A DNA stretch of 64,000 bases from Skermanella mucosa (lineage in GTDB: Bacteria; Pseudomonadota; Alphaproteobacteria; Azospirillales; Azospirillaceae): assembly GCF_016765655.2 (NCBI RefSeq), contig NZ_CP086107.1, forward strand, positions 604,739 to 668,738, in the 5' to 3' direction. Of the stretch, positions 1-8,072 are shown piece by piece. The notes under the pieces were generated by a model, which was not told the origin of the DNA, searched no databases, and worked only from the letters and a program-made list of their open reading frames with translations. Numbering within the stretch: the stretch's first letter is position 1; each line of letters opens with the position of its first letter. The position numbers were made by a program, and so were the translations under genes.

Positions 1-342
1 CCAGAATATAGAGAGGAACACACACTGCCCTCATCGCAGTCCTGGTCGGGAATGACACAGGTCCGCTTAGATGATATTAATACTCTGGCAAGTTTGTGTC
101 CCAAGTGCACAAGATATAACCACACCACATTTGTACAGTCAGCACCATGCCGTTTGTACATCTACCCCGGCAGGCGTGTCCGGCATCCTCTTGTGCAAAC
201 CCCCGATGTGAAAGGAAAACTGGATCTGGGACAGCCTCCTGGGTCGATGTGTTTGCACTGACCGTAAGTCGACCGTCAGATATGCAGAAAACGCAGGCCT
301 GCCACACAGGATCATGCAGCGCACGTTTTGCTGCTTGGAAAC
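1..342. other. no recognisable gene
   Basis: This stretch lies downstream of the minus-strand secretin gene. Only short overlapping frames without recognisable domains are present, and their composition is less coding-like than the rest. A short palindrome (GCAGGCCTGC, about 291-300) is visible but has no U-run, so I do not call a terminator. Confidence 0.5.
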
Positions 343-2727
343 TCATCGCCGCCCAGTATTCGGAGGAGGCGCGTAGCCGGTACCTGGAATCATCCGACCG
401 GCGCCGTTCAGCCTGCGGCGCAGCTCGTCCGTCACCGCACGGGCCTGAGCGCGGTTGCCGATCACCCGGGGGGTCAGCAGGACCAGAAGCTCGGTGCGCC
501 GACGTTGCGTGATTGTCGTCTTGAAGAGATTGCCGAGAACCGGGATGTCCGAGAGGACAGGAATTCCCGTTACGCCATCGCCCAAGCTGTCCCGGATCAG
601 GCCGGCGAGCGCCACGCTTTCACCGTCCTGGACGGCCACGGAGCTCTGGATGGTGCGCTGCTGTATGACCGGCGCATCGATATTCGAGGAGTTGTTCGTC
701 GCGACGTCGCTGACTTCCTGGGCAATGTCCAGGCTGACCAGCCCGCCGGCATTCACCCGGGGCGTGATCCGCAGGATGACCCCGGTGTCCCGGTACTCGA
801 TGTCATTGACGATCGGAGCATCCGGGTCGACCACGGAGACCGAGGAGCGCAGCGGGATCGGTACCTGATCGCCGACGCTCAGGCGCGCCGTCCTGTTGTC
901 CAGGACGAGCAGCTGGGGTGCCGACAGAACGTTGACCTCGGTGACCTCGCTGAGGGCGTTCAGCACGACCCTCGCGTCGGTGCTGCTGTAGAGGAAGTTG
1001 AAGCCGGGAAACGCCGGACCGCCCTGGCCGGGATTGGCGAACAGCTGCGGATTGAAGACCTCGCCGGTCTCGTTGAACGAGAAGCTTCCGTTCCCCGCCG
1101 AGAAGAACCATTGCAGCCCATAGCGCAGCTGGTCGGTCAGGCTCACTTCCGCGATCGTCGCCTCGATCAGAACCTGCATCGGCACGATGTCCAGGCGCTG
1201 CAGCGCTGCCTCGATCATCCGGAAATCGGCCTCGCTGGCGAGGATCACCAGGGCATTGTTCACCTCGTCGGCGATGATGCGGATCTCCGGGTCGCCGGCC
1301 GGCGCTTCTCCGGGTCCGCTGGGGGCTGCCGTGCCTGGAAAGGGTCGCGGGGACTGGATCATGCCCGTCGGTCCACCCTGACCGTTTCCGGCCAACCCCG
1401 AAGTCCCCCGGCCGTTCCGCAGTTGCGATGCGTCGGAGTCGTCGATCGAGAACCCCTCTCCCCCCGACCTTCTCCCGCCACCCGCCGGGAAGGAGCCCAG
1501 GTCCCGCGACCGAAACCCAGGCGATACGGAGGGAAACCCGCCCGTCTGCGGCACTGCCGTCGTGAGTTCGCTGCCGAACAGCGGTGCCACGACGGACCCG
1601 AGCTCCGCCGCCCGTCCGTTCTGCACAAAATAGATGAAGATCCGCCGGTCCTGAGCGTCGTCACCCAGATCGAGGATCTCGATCCACTGCCGGGCCTCGC
1701 TCAACTGCCCCGGGGTCCTGGCTATCGCCAGGACGGCACTCAGGCGCTGGATCGGCAGGAAGCGAACTCCACCGGCGCCGGCGGAACCGGGCTGCGGTGC
1801 CGGCGCGCCCTCCTGGGCGGTGGTTCCGGTCGGACCATCGGGCTGGCTGAAGATCTGGGTAAGCTCGCCGGCAACGTCCTCGGGGTTGGCGCGTCTCAGG
1901 GGGAAAATGCCGAAGGACATTCCGGCCATCCAGTCGATATCGAAGGTTTCGACGAGGTCGACGAGATCCGCCGCCTCGCCTCCGGGACCGGCGAACACCA
2001 GCAGGTTCCGCACGGGATCGGCCACCAGCGACCGGCCTGTCGCAACGAAAGGCGCCAAGGTTTCCCGCAGCGCCTCCACGGCAGCATAGCGGACCGGAAT
2101 GATGTGGAGACCGTAGCCGCGGCCCGCCTGGGCATCGGTGACGGCGACCAGGCCCGGGGTGATGCGAGCGACTGCCCGTTCCATCGGCTCGACCCGGTAG
2201 ATGCCGTCCGTCCGGGTGATCGCAGCCCCCGCCAAGGCCAGGAGGGTCTCGAGGGTCGGCATGATGCTCGCCCGCGGCACGGGGCGTCCGGATCGCGCCG
2301 TGATCGTTCCCTGGACATTCGGGTCCAGGACATAAGTGAGGCCAAGGGTGTCGCCGAGGATGCCGTCGACCGCTTCACGGATATCCGTGTTGACGAAGTT
2401 GAAGCTGACTTCGTCGGCGCCGGTGACCGCCACGCCTTCGGGAGCGCCACCGCGGCGTAGAAAATCGCCGGACCCGCGAATGATCCTGGGGCCGGGTAAG
2501 ACCTGGGGCCGACGGTCCGGCGTGGCCAGACTCGCTTCAGCCGCGCCGCCGCGCCGCGCGGGCGCTGCCGAGGCGAGTGGCACCGGCGCGCGGGCGGGTC
2601 CGTACGCGACCGTCTCTTCCCCGAGGTCTCCCGGTTGCGTGGTGCAGGCGCATGCCAGCAGGAGTACGGCCAAGCTGAGAAATCGCGTGATCGCCTTGGA
2701 AACCGAGGAGGCTGGGACGGAAGCCAA
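343..2727 (-). CDS. gspD: type II secretion system secretin GspD
   Basis: Outer-membrane secretin that forms the exit channel of the type II secretion system. The product of about 794 residues opens with a lipoprotein-like signal (FLSLAVLLLACACTTQ), so it may be lipidated without a separate pilotin. Secretin N-domains follow (VSFNFVNTDIREAVDGIL near residue 110), then a Gly/Pro/Ser-rich insertion around residues 370-440, then the C-terminal secretin domain with VPIPLR and the typical VALAGLIRD and VPVLSDIPVLGNLF motifs. It is the last gene of the minus-strand gsp operon, 140 nt after gspC. The start is uncertain: the listed one is TTG with no good ribosome site, but no ATG lies in frame before the signal sequence. 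Family assignment is firm. Confidence 0.95.
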   Translation of the reverse strand: MASVPASSVSKAITRFLSLAVLLLACACTTQPGDLGEETVAYGPARAPVPLASAAPARRGGAAEASLATPDRRPQVLPGPRIIRGSGDFLRRGGAPEGVAVTGADEVSFNFVNTDIREAVDGILGDTLGLTYVLDPNVQGTITARSGRPVPRASIMPTLETLLALAGAAITRTDGIYRVEPMERAVARITPGLVAVTDAQAGRGYGLHIIPVRYAAVEALRETLAPFVATGRSLVADPVRNLLVFAGPGGEAADLVDLVETFDIDWMAGMSFGIFPLRRANPEDVAGELTQIFSQPDGPTGTTAQEGAPAPQPGSAGAGGVRFLPIQRLSAVLAIARTPGQLSEARQWIEILDLGDDAQDRRIFIYFVQNGRAAELGSVVAPLFGSELTTAVPQTGGFPSVSPGFRSRDLGSFPAGGGRRSGGEGFSIDDSDASQLRNGRGTSGLAGNGQGGPTGMIQSPRPFPGTAAPSGPGEAPAGDPEIRIIADEVNNALVILASEADFRMIEAALQRLDIVPMQVLIEATIAEVSLTDQLRYGLQWFFSAGNGSFSFNETGEVFNPQLFANPGQGGPAFPGFNFLYSSTDARVVLNALSEVTEVNVLSAPQLLVLDNRTARLSVGDQVPIPLRSSVSVVDPDAPIVNDIEYRDTGVILRITPRVNAGGLVSLDIAQEVSDVATNNSSNIDAPVIQQRTIQSSVAVQDGESVALAGLIRDSLGDGVTGIPVLSDIPVLGNLFKTTITQRRRTELLVLLTPRVIGNRAQARAVTDELRRRLNGAGRMIPGTGYAPPPNTGRR

Positions 2728-2867
2728 TGGGATAATCCATTGTTATCATTATTGTTTTAGCTTCGAGATTTCGGTGGTGCGCCACATTGATGCTCAGCCA
2801 ATTCAGGCTTCGAGGCCAGAACGCAAAGGGTGATGGGTCCGGCGAAGAGATTACAACTTCAGGAATG

Positions 2868-3443
2868 TCACGGCTGGAGCGCCGTGACATTCCCGGTCGC
2901 GAGTTCCCGGGGCCGTTCCCGCGGGCGGCGTGAGCGGTCCGGCTCCGGTGCCGGCGCCTCGATCCGCAGATCAAGCACGCGCTCGACGCTGCCGCGCCGG
3001 ATGATGACGCGCCGTTGTTCGATCCCAACGACCCTCCATCCCTGTATCGTGTCCCCCACCCGCAGCCTGCGGGCTTTCTGATCCTTGACCGGGGACATGA
3101 GTGCCATGCGGCTCTCCGGCGTGATCAGAATTCCCGAGATCACCACGCTCAACGGCTGCGCCGGCTCGCCCGCCTGCTCTCGCCGCTCCGGCGGGCGGCG
3201 GCTTGCGGTGAACACCGGCCGTTCGAGGATTTCCGAAAAGTCCTCAAGCGCCCGTTCCACCCAGCCAGGCTCGCTTTCCTGTACCCGAGCCGGGTCCGCG
3301 GGTGCCTGAGACGCCTCCTGCACGGGCGGTATCGGGCCGATCCCGCCCAGGGCTAGCAGATCCGAAACCAGCAGCCAGGATACGGTGGCGAAGGCCACGG
3401 CGGCGGCGCCAAGTGTCGCGAAACTCGGGCTCAAAGACCTCAT
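2868..3443 (-). CDS. gspC: type II secretion system protein C (inner-membrane GspC-like)
   Basis: Bitopic inner-membrane subunit that links the inner-membrane platform to the secretin. The 191-residue protein has one N-terminal membrane segment (about residues 8-30), a Pro/Glu-rich linker, and a small periplasmic beta domain (about 95-160; PLSVVISGILITPE ... RLRVGDTIQGWRVVGIE ... VERVLDLR), which is the homology region of GspC and PilP. It lacks the C-terminal PDZ or coiled-coil domain of enterobacterial GspC, ending in an Arg/Pro-rich tail. The start overlaps the gspM stop in an ATGA arrangement. A GspN/PilP-like label would also be defensible. Confidence 0.8.
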   Translation of the reverse strand: MRSLSPSFATLGAAAVAFATVSWLLVSDLLALGGIGPIPPVQEASQAPADPARVQESEPGWVERALEDFSEILERPVFTASRRPPERREQAGEPAQPLSVVISGILITPESRMALMSPVKDQKARRLRVGDTIQGWRVVGIEQRRVIIRRGSVERVLDLRIEAPAPEPDRSRRPRERPRELATGNVTALQP

Positions 3444-4024
3444 TTTCCTGCCCTCCCCCTCAGGTACCCGGCGACATCGAGCCGGATCGCGAGAACGGGA
3501 TCATTGTTGAGCTCCTGGCCAGCCTGGCTCCGGGCGGTTTCCCGGATCTCCATTCCCTCGATGAACAGCATCGGCCGCCCCCTCTCCACCGCGTGAAGGA
3601 CACGTTGGAGCGTTTCAATTCCCCCCGTGAACTGAATCCTGACCGAAACCTTCTGGAGATCCTCAACGGTCGCCGTCGGCAGGTTCTGCGCGGCGTTGAC
3701 CCGTCCGCCGTTCTCCTGAACGCCTCGCTTCACCTGCTCGACCAGCCAGGCGGCAGCCAAGGCATCGGTCGAGCCTTCCAGGTAGGATCCTGTGCCCTCG
3801 GGCTCCCGGTCGAAGTTCTCGACGGCGGCTCTGATACGCGGCACCTCGACCGCCATTCCTCGGTAGCGCGCCAGCATGGCCTGAAGGTTCGCGATCTGCT
3901 CGGCGTTGCGCTCTTGGCGGGCGAGCGGCATGGCAACCGCCGTGACGTACACTGTACCGACGATCGCTCCCACCAAGCTGATTGCCGCGACCCGGCCGAT
4001 GATCCTATCGAACCGGAGGTTCAT
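3440..4024 (-). CDS. gspM: type II secretion system protein M
   Basis: Inner-membrane platform protein that pairs with GspL. The 194 residues comprise a short cytoplasmic N-terminus (MNLRFDRIIGR), one membrane helix (about residues 12-32), a coiled-coil-like stretch and a ferredoxin-like periplasmic domain (VSVRIQFTGGIETLQRVLHA). This matches the GspM/GspMb and PilO-type fold in size and order. The ATG follows the gspL stop by 1 nt and the stop overlaps gspC by 4 nt, so translation is probably coupled. Position between gspL and gspC supports the call as much as the sequence does. Confidence 0.8.
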   Translation of the reverse strand: MNLRFDRIIGRVAAISLVGAIVGTVYVTAVAMPLARQERNAEQIANLQAMLARYRGMAVEVPRIRAAVENFDREPEGTGSYLEGSTDALAAAWLVEQVKRGVQENGGRVNAAQNLPTATVEDLQKVSVRIQFTGGIETLQRVLHAVERGRPMLFIEGMEIRETARSQAGQELNNDPVLAIRLDVAGYLRGRAGK

Positions 4025-4025
4025 G

Positions 4026-5237
4026 TCAGTTCTCCCGCGTTGGCTCGGAGAGACTTTCCCCGATTGCCGAGAGACGGGCTGAGATACTGAAGCGCTCGAC
4101 GCTGGCGGCTCTGCCGTCCGGCACTTCGCCGTCGGCGTCCTGCCAAGCGCCCCGCACGCCCCCGGTCCGCTCGAACGAGACCTGCGAGCGGAATTGGACG
4201 TCCTCCAGCAGGGCGGACTCCTCCAGAAGGGCGATCAGGGCCGAGGCCTTGGCCGAGAAACCCGACAGGGACAGGGAGCCGGCGCGCATGTTAAGGCTGG
4301 CGAGCCAAGTATCATCGGGCAGCAGCCGGGTGACCTCGGACAGGATGTCGATGCTCGCGGGGCTCCGGCGCTTCAGATCCGCAAGGTACCGTTCCTTGTG
4401 GATCGCCGCATCGAGATCGGCCCGAAGCCTGTCCGCCTCCAGAGCCCGGACGCGTGCCGACGTCACCGCCGCGTCGAGTTCGGCGAGATGCCGTTCCTGC
4501 TGGTACAGCGGCAGGGAAGTGCGTGCCGCCACCAGTGCCAGAGCGATCCCCGCCAGGACAGCGGCCATTCGGTACCGCCGCCGGTTGGCCTCTCCGCCGG
4601 TGCGGGGGAGCAGATCGGTATACGCCTCGCCGCCCCACCCGGCCACTTCGAGCCACTCCGGCTTCAAGCCTGCGCTTCGGATCAGGTCGAGTGCCCAGTC
4701 GACGTCCGACCGGCAGACGACGACGAGGTCGACCAGCAATTGCCGGCCGGTCGTCACGCCGCCGGCGCGTCGCCCGGAAACGATCCGGTAGTCATTATAA
4801 ACATCCTCGGCCCTGAACGGCGTGAGCCGGTCCATCTCGAAGGACAGGACCTCCCTCAGGTTCTCGGCCGCCGCTGCAGGCAAGGTCACCGTGCGTCGCA
4901 GCGCCGTGCCCGCAGGAACGATCAGGGCCGTCTCGCACCGGCTGCCGGATCGGTTTCTTACCAAGTCGCGTATCTGCTCAGACACGGATATTGGGCCATG
5001 GTCGATCCGGGCGCCCGGGACCGGCCGGGGCCTATCGACCGATCCGAGAAACCGGCGGCGTCCGGCCCGGTGCGCGAAGACTCGGAGGCACTCCGGCTCT
5101 ACCACCACTTCGAAGCAGCGGGAGCGGCGCGACAGGGCGCGGCTCAGGCGCCGGGGAACAAGCGCGGTCAGTTCCCCACCCCACCAGCGCAGGAAATTCC
5201 AGATACCCGATCCGATACGGCCGTTCCAGGGTCCCAT
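4026..5237 (-). CDS. gspL: type II secretion system protein L (PilM/PilN-like)
   Basis: Cytoplasmic-to-periplasmic platform subunit that recruits the GspE ATPase. The N-terminal half resembles the actin-like cytoplasmic domain of GspL/PilM (VLSFEMDRLTPFRAEDVY motif); one membrane helix follows (RMAAVLAGIALALVAARTSL), then a coiled coil and a PilN-type periplasmic domain (LLPDDTWLASLNMRAGSLSL). I chose the ATG at 5237, preceded by a GGGACAGG-like site; an in-frame GTG at 5324 would add 29 residues with no domain. It lies 112 nt downstream of gspJ with the chosen start. Confidence 0.8.
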   Translation of the reverse strand: MGPWNGRIGSGIWNFLRWWGGELTALVPRRLSRALSRRSRCFEVVVEPECLRVFAHRAGRRRFLGSVDRPRPVPGARIDHGPISVSEQIRDLVRNRSGSRCETALIVPAGTALRRTVTLPAAAAENLREVLSFEMDRLTPFRAEDVYNDYRIVSGRRAGGVTTGRQLLVDLVVVCRSDVDWALDLIRSAGLKPEWLEVAGWGGEAYTDLLPRTGGEANRRRYRMAAVLAGIALALVAARTSLPLYQQERHLAELDAAVTSARVRALEADRLRADLDAAIHKERYLADLKRRSPASIDILSEVTRLLPDDTWLASLNMRAGSLSLSGFSAKASALIALLEESALLEDVQFRSQVSFERTGGVRGAWQDADGEVPDGRAASVERFSISARLSAIGESLSEPTREN

Positions 5238-5349
5238 GCCTGTCCCAATGCCTTTCACCGCGTCCAGGCGGTGAATTGTGATCTCATAAGCCGGGCGGCA
5301 CAATACAATATCCCCGATCCGCACTGCGCTGGCCCATCAGGTCAGGGTC

Positions 5350-6000
5350 CTATGGGGAGGAAGCGAGCCTGGGCGCCACCGATAGCGGCGGCCAGATCCT
5401 GCGGTCACCCTCGGCGAAGGCGAGCTCGAGCTTGACCAGGCTGGGGAGCCGGTCGTGGGCCAGCCATGCATCGCGCCAGGCCGGATCCTCCCCGTCGCGC
5501 ACCGCGCCGTAATATCCTATCCTGATGTCCCTCACCCCCCGGAGCAGGGCGCGGCTCCGCTCGGCTGCGTCGGGCGGCACGACCAGCCCGTCCGGACGGT
5601 AAAGCGCCCAATCCAGGGCCAGGCGCCCGTTGTCCGCCCCGGTATCCAGATAGATCCGAAAGAAGCCAATTCCGCCGACACCCAGTTCGGGCGGGAGGAT
5701 GCTGAGGAACTGAAATCCCCTTGCCTCGCCCAGCAGGACCGCTCCGCTTGCCCGCGCGGACCGGTCTTCGGGAAGGAGCATCCGGCTCATCTGCCGACGC
5801 AGGAAGGTCTGTACCGCCTCGATCTCTCCAGCGTCCGCCGCGCGGCCGGATCCAGTTTCCCAGGCCCGGGCTCCAAACCGGAGTCCCCCGAACGTGACCA
5901 CCGCCACCAATCCCATCAGGGCGAGGGTCACCAGCATCTCGACCAGAGTGAAGCCGGCGGCTCCGCGATTTCGGCTGGTGACCGGCCGGAGATTCCTCAT
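5350..6000 (-). CDS. gspJ: type II secretion pseudopilin GspJ
   Basis: Minor pseudopilin of the tip complex. It has the type IV pilin-like leader: short basic segment, then the G/FTLVEML cleavage motif with Glu at +5 and a hydrophobic helix (LVTLALMGLVAVVTFGGL). The 216-residue length and the later region (FLRRQMSRMLLPEDR ... LLRGVRDIRIGYYG) fit GspJ. The ATG overlaps the gspI stop by 4 nt (ATGA). It should be processed by the GspO peptidase encoded upstream. Confidence 0.9.
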   Translation of the reverse strand: MRNLRPVTSRNRGAAGFTLVEMLVTLALMGLVAVVTFGGLRFGARAWETGSGRAADAGEIEAVQTFLRRQMSRMLLPEDRSARASGAVLLGEARGFQFLSILPPELGVGGIGFFRIYLDTGADNGRLALDWALYRPDGLVVPPDAAERSRALLRGVRDIRIGYYGAVRDGEDPAWRDAWLAHDRLPSLVKLELAFAEGDRRIWPPLSVAPRLASSP

Positions 6001-6437
6001 CGGGCGGGTCCCAGCTTCACCGTCTGAAGCGTGATCGCCTGTGCCCGGCCCCAGGTCACCGTCACGCTGACTTGATATGGCTCGACAGCGAGAGCCCCGG
6101 CGCCGCCCGGATGCGCGTCGGGGTACGGCTCGATGCCAGCTTTCCAGCGAAAGCCGTCTGCGAATGCTCCCCCCGTCTCTCCCGGAACCAGGGGGATCGT
6201 GATGCCGACCTCATCCATCTTGCTGCGGGCATGCAGGACAGCGGCACCCGTGCCTTCCGCTGCCGAGATGCCCCGCAGGCTGGTCGAGAATGCCTGCAGG
6301 GCGGCCAGCAGCGCCATGCTCAGGATGGTGAAGGCAACCAGGGTCTCGATCAGGGTGAAGCCCGATGCGGCACCCCGCGGCGCTCCCCGCCGGCCGGAAG
6401 CTCCCGGAAAGCGCACTCTACTCGACGATCCGAACAT
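5997..6437 (-). CDS. gspI: type II secretion pseudopilin GspI
   Basis: Minor pseudopilin of 146 residues with an N-terminal leader of about 27 residues ending in the SGFTLIETLVAF prepilin motif (Glu at +5), then a hydrophobic helix and a small C-terminal domain (VEPYQVSVTVTWG). Size and placement between gspH and gspJ fit GspI. It starts 20 nt inside the end of gspH and ends overlapping gspJ, so the H-I-J genes are tightly packed and probably co-translated. Confidence 0.88.
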   Translation of the reverse strand: MFGSSSRVRFPGASGRRGAPRGAASGFTLIETLVAFTILSMALLAALQAFSTSLRGISAAEGTGAAVLHARSKMDEVGITIPLVPGETGGAFADGFRWKAGIEPYPDAHPGGAGALAVEPYQVSVTVTWGRAQAITLQTVKLGPAR

Positions 6438-6879
6438 GGCCGGTCAGCCAGTCGACGGTGACGGTATGGCTCGAACGGCCGGAGGACAGGCTTATCCGAC
6501 CTCCGGTCGAGCTGCCGTCGGGAAAGAAGCGGATGCTTCCGACGCGGTCGCCCTCGGTTTCCTGGATGGCTGTCCGCATGAAGAAATCGAAGGCGCCGAG
6601 CTGCCGAGTGTCCGGCCGGTATGAGAGAGCGTAGGTCCCGGACCCGATGTCAAGGGTCAGCACCGTTTCGTCGTTGGACCGGATGGCCTGCCCGCGCGCA
6701 TCGCGCAGCGCCGCGGCCAACTCGCCTGCGGCGGCGCGCTGCCGCAGGGACGGTGCCAGCCTTCCGAGATCGGGCAGGGCCAGGGCCGCGACGAGGGCCA
6801 TGATGGCGAGGACGACGAGCATCTCGAGCAGGGTGAAGCCGTTCGCGATCGGGCCGTGCGTTGCCTCAGAACGCGACAT
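6418..6879 (-). CDS. gspH: type II secretion pseudopilin GspH
   Basis: Pseudopilin of about 153 residues. The ATG at 6879 begins a short leader followed by the GFTLLEMLVVLAIMAL prepilin motif. The mature part has the GspH-type domain (RQRAAAGELAAALRDARGQA, then IRFFPDGSSTGGRISLSSG). I placed the start here because the longer frame to 6978 lies inside gspF and adds no pilin sequence. The start overlaps the gspF stop by 14 nt. It is GspH-like rather than GspG-like: no GspG C-terminal calcium-loop sequence is present. Confidence 0.88.
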   Translation of the reverse strand: MSRSEATHGPIANGFTLLEMLVVLAIMALVAALALPDLGRLAPSLRQRAAAGELAAALRDARGQAIRSNDETVLTLDIGSGTYALSYRPDTRQLGAFDFFMRTAIQETEGDRVGSIRFFPDGSSTGGRISLSSGRSSHTVTVDWLTGHVRIVE

Positions 6880-8071
6880 TGTACGACCCCAGGATCGCGG
6901 AAAAGACGGAGGCGATGATCCCGGCGACCACGATGCCGAGAAGGACCGTGATGACAGGCACCAGAAGTCCCAGGACACGCTGGATCGAGCGCTTCACCTC
7001 CTCGTCGTAGATCTCGGCGATGCGGCCCAGCATTTCTTCCAGCTGGCCGCTCTCCTCTCCGATCCGGACCAGATGGATCACCATCGGCGGGAACACGCCG
7101 GCGCGCGACAGCGGCTCCGCCAAGCCCTCGCCCTTCTTGAGGTGACGCTCCACTCCGGCGAGCTTCGCAGCGACGGCGCGGTTGCCGATCGTCTCGACCG
7201 TCATGGCGAGCGCTGCCAGCAGGCTGACGCCGTTGACCAGCAGCGTTCCCAACGTCCTGCTGAACCGGACCGCCTCGATCCTCGCGATCAGGCCGCCGAC
7301 CAGGGGAAGGCGCAGCGCCAGCGCGTCGCGACTCCGACGGAATGCCGGGCTGCGCATCGCCCAGCTGAGCGCCAGGACCGCCGAGCAGCAACCCAGTCCC
7401 AGGGCCAGCCACCAGGTCCTGAGGAAGTCGGACAGCCACAGGATAATCCGGGTGGAAAGCGGCAGTGCCGCGCCCGCCGCGTCGAACAGGGTGCGGAACT
7501 CGGGTATTATCAGGGTGAGGATGAGGATCACGGAAACAAATGCCGTGACGAGGACGAAGATCGGGTACTGGAGGGCTTGGCGGACCGTCTCCTCGAGCGC
7601 TTGGCGGCGCGCCAGCATCTCCGCGACCTGTGCCAGGACGGTCTTGAGGCTGCCGCCCGCCTCGCCCGCCCGAACCATGCCGACATAGACGCGCGGAAAG
7701 ACGTCGCCCTGCGCCTGGAGGGCGTCCGCGAACGAAGCCCCGCCGCGAACCCTGTCGAGCACCCGGACGGTGAGGTCCCGGAATGCCGGCTTGTCGGTCA
7801 GTTCGCTGACCAGCGCCAGCGCCCGGTCGAGCGGGACCTCGGCGCGCAGCAGTGTCGCCAGTTCGCGGGTAAAGGGCAGCAGATCCTTGGTACCCTTCCG
7901 CTGCCCCCGAAGACCTGGCCTGGACCGGCGCGCGGAACCTTCCTCGGCGCGGATCGCCACGCTTCCCTGGCGGCGCAAATGCTCGATGACGGCGCTCCGC
8001 GACGGCGCGTCGATATCGCCCTCGACGACCTTGCCCTCCGTCGTGACGGCCTTGAAGCGGAAGTTCGGCAC
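6866..8071 (-). CDS. gspF: type II secretion inner-membrane platform protein GspF
   Basis: Polytopic inner-membrane protein at the base of the pseudopilus. The 401-residue protein opens with the conserved MPNFRFKAVTTEGKVVEGD segment and has two T2SSF domains (about 70-190 and 270-395), with membrane helices near 165-190, 220-240 and 370-395. The repeated motif G-x-S/N-L near FADAL and GVSLLAALAMTVE marks each half. The start is GTG, 1 nt after the gspE stop. Length and order agree with the family. Confidence 0.95.
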   Translation of the reverse strand: MPNFRFKAVTTEGKVVEGDIDAPSRSAVIEHLRRQGSVAIRAEEGSARRSRPGLRGQRKGTKDLLPFTRELATLLRAEVPLDRALALVSELTDKPAFRDLTVRVLDRVRGGASFADALQAQGDVFPRVYVGMVRAGEAGGSLKTVLAQVAEMLARRQALEETVRQALQYPIFVLVTAFVSVILILTLIIPEFRTLFDAAGAALPLSTRIILWLSDFLRTWWLALGLGCCSAVLALSWAMRSPAFRRSRDALALRLPLVGGLIARIEAVRFSRTLGTLLVNGVSLLAALAMTVETIGNRAVAAKLAGVERHLKKGEGLAEPLSRAGVFPPMVIHLVRIGEESGQLEEMLGRIAEIYDEEVKRSIQRVLGLLVPVITVLLGIVVAGIIASVFSAILGSYNVAF

Positions 8072-8072
8072 C

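Noticed and set aside
291..300. Terminator after gspD
   Set aside because: A short palindrome without U-run; not enough for a call.
328..2460. Plus-strand open frame of 710 codons opposite gspD
   Set aside because: It mirrors the secretin gene, has the Arg/Pro/Asp-rich composition of antisense frames in GC-rich DNA and shows no domain.
4194..5435. Plus-strand frame of 413 codons opposite gspL/gspJ
   Set aside because: Shadow of the minus-strand genes; spans two of them and has no domain or ribosome site.
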